Shown piece after piece: positions 6,335 to 7,058 of a stretch of DNA of 7,058 nucleotides. The DNA is from Lachnospiraceae bacterium. Its GTDB lineage: Bacteria; Bacillota_A; Clostridia; Lachnospirales; Lachnospiraceae. A model generated the notes under the pieces. The model was not told the DNA's origin. It was given only the letters and a program-made list of their open reading frames with translations, and ran no database searches. The translations under genes were made by a program, and so were the position numbers. The stretch's first letter is position 1, and each line of letters opens with the position of its first letter. Where the stretch lies: contig VSNT01000170.1 of assembly GCA_009774465.1 (NCBI GenBank), forward strand, positions 1 through 7,058. The letters are read 5' to 3'.

Positions 6335-7058
6335 CTATAAACGAATTGAACTTTTTCTGTAAATAATATCCTCTCTTCCCGGCCCGTTGGAAACCATTGT
6401 GATCGGATAGCCAATCTGTTCCTCAATAAATTCCACATATTTTTTGCAGTTTTCCGGCAGCTCTTCATAAGTTTTGATTCCTCTGATATCGCATTTCCAT
6501 CCGGGCATATTTTTCAGTACCGGTTTTGCCTTTTCCAGTTTACAGGTAACAGGAAAATCGGTCGTCACTTCCCCATCAATTTCGTATCCCACGCAAACAG
6601 GAATTTCATCCAGATATCCCAAAACATCCAGCACAGTAAATGCAACATCTGTTGTGCCCTGCAGCCTGCATCCGTATTTGGAAGCCACACAGTCAAACCA
6701 TCCCATACGTCTGGGACGTCCGGTTGTTGCGCCAAACTCTCCTCCGTCTCCGCCCCGGCGTCTTAATTCATCTGCCTCGTCTCCAAAAATTTCAGACACA
6801 AAGGCTCCTGCCCCCACTGCCGAAGAATAAGCTTTGCATACGGTAATCACTTCTTTGATCTCATATGGAGGAATACCTGCTCCAATGGCTCCATAAGCTG
6901 CCAGTGTGGAAGAAGACGTGACCATAGGATAAATGCCATGATCCGGATCTTTTAAGGTACCAAGCTGTCCTTCCAGCAAAATGGTTTTCCCTTCTTTGAG
7001 CGCCCGATCCAGATCCAGAGAAAAATTGCAAACATAAGTCTCCACCATTTTTTTATAT
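6335..7058 (-). CDS. purA: Adenylosuccinate synthetase, C-terminal part (partial, N-terminus outside window)
   Basis: PurA makes adenylosuccinate from IMP, aspartate and GTP in the AMP branch of purine synthesis. The frame stays open to the right edge (the codons before the first internal ATG at 7048 read YKK), so this is roughly the last 240 residues of a protein of about 430. Numbered from that ATG, recognisable blocks are LLEGQLGTLKDPDHGIYPMVTSS (24-46), VGAGAFVSEIFGD (76-88), FGATTGRPRRMGWFD (104-118), TVLDVLGYLDEIPVCV (138-153), MPGWKCDIRGIKTYEELP (182-199) and SNGPGREDII (221-230). It is a divergent version: the classic GAQGTLLDIDHG reads GQLGTLKDPDHG, and the TKLD guanine-binding motif reads TVLD. 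The IMP-contacting TTGRPRR segment is kept. It is the first gene of a probable purA-queH operon; the promoter is outside the window. Confidence 0.9.
   Translation of the reverse strand, partial: YKKMVETYVCNFSLDLDRALKEGKTILLEGQLGTLKDPDHGIYPMVTSSSTLAAYGAIGAGIPPYEIKEVITVCKAYSSAVGAGAFVSEIFGDEADELRRRGGDGGEFGATTGRPRRMGWFDCVASKYGCRLQGTTDVAFTVLDVLGYLDEIPVCVGYEIDGEVTTDFPVTCKLEKAKPVLKNMPGWKCDIRGIKTYEELPENCKKYVEFIEEQIGYPITMVSNGPGREDIIYRKSSIRL

Noticed and set aside
6474..6830. Plus-strand open frame of 118 codons opposite purA, and similar antisense frames opposite argS, the ATPase and queH.
   Set aside because: They lie entirely inside well-supported genes on the other strand and show no recognisable domain.

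Overview
The window looks like part of a Firmicutes (Clostridia) chromosome, most likely Lachnospiraceae. This is inferred from the protein sequences (ArgS, QueH, a divergent PurA and the PF09818-type ATPase) together with coding GC near 50% in hand-counted lines. No species can be named from this alone.

Layout. Nearly all housekeeping genes are on the minus strand. Read in that direction they are: the C-terminal part of purA (adenylosuccinate synthetase, running off the right edge), queH (epoxyqueuosine reductase), then argS (arginyl-tRNA synthetase), a predicted ABC-class ATPase of unknown role, and tRNA-Gly(CCC), closed by a strong hairpin terminator at 358-408. The left 240 bases hold the end of an unrecognised AT-rich (about 28% GC) plus-strand reading frame that converges on the same terminator.

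Between queH and argS, on the opposite strand and with lower GC (33% over 4261-4560), sits a hipBA-type toxin-antitoxin module: an XRE-family HipB-like repressor overlapping by 14 bases a HipA-family kinase gene. The kinase frame runs 4539-5669 without a frameshift and keeps its catalytic motifs, but codon 37 is an in-frame TAA (4647-4649). It is therefore annotated as a hipA pseudogene or interrupted gene, and this is the main oddity of the window.

The hipB/argS divergent intergenic region contains a perfect 14-bp inverted repeat (4208-4221 / 4251-4264). Each arm, read outward, supplies a TATAAT-type -10 element, so the two divergent promoters are nearly mirror images; this is also a natural candidate HipB operator. 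Downstream of the argS promoter there is a possible nine-codon leader ORF with a good ribosome binding site, whose start lies in one arm of a second inverted repeat.

Several genes relate to translation: argS charges tRNA-Arg, queH completes queuosine in tRNA anticodons, and tRNA-Gly is here too. HipA-family kinases classically phosphorylate aminoacyl-tRNA synthetases. The adjacency is suggestive, but nothing in the sequence shows a functional link. No CRISPR array, insertion sequence or complete mobile element was found.
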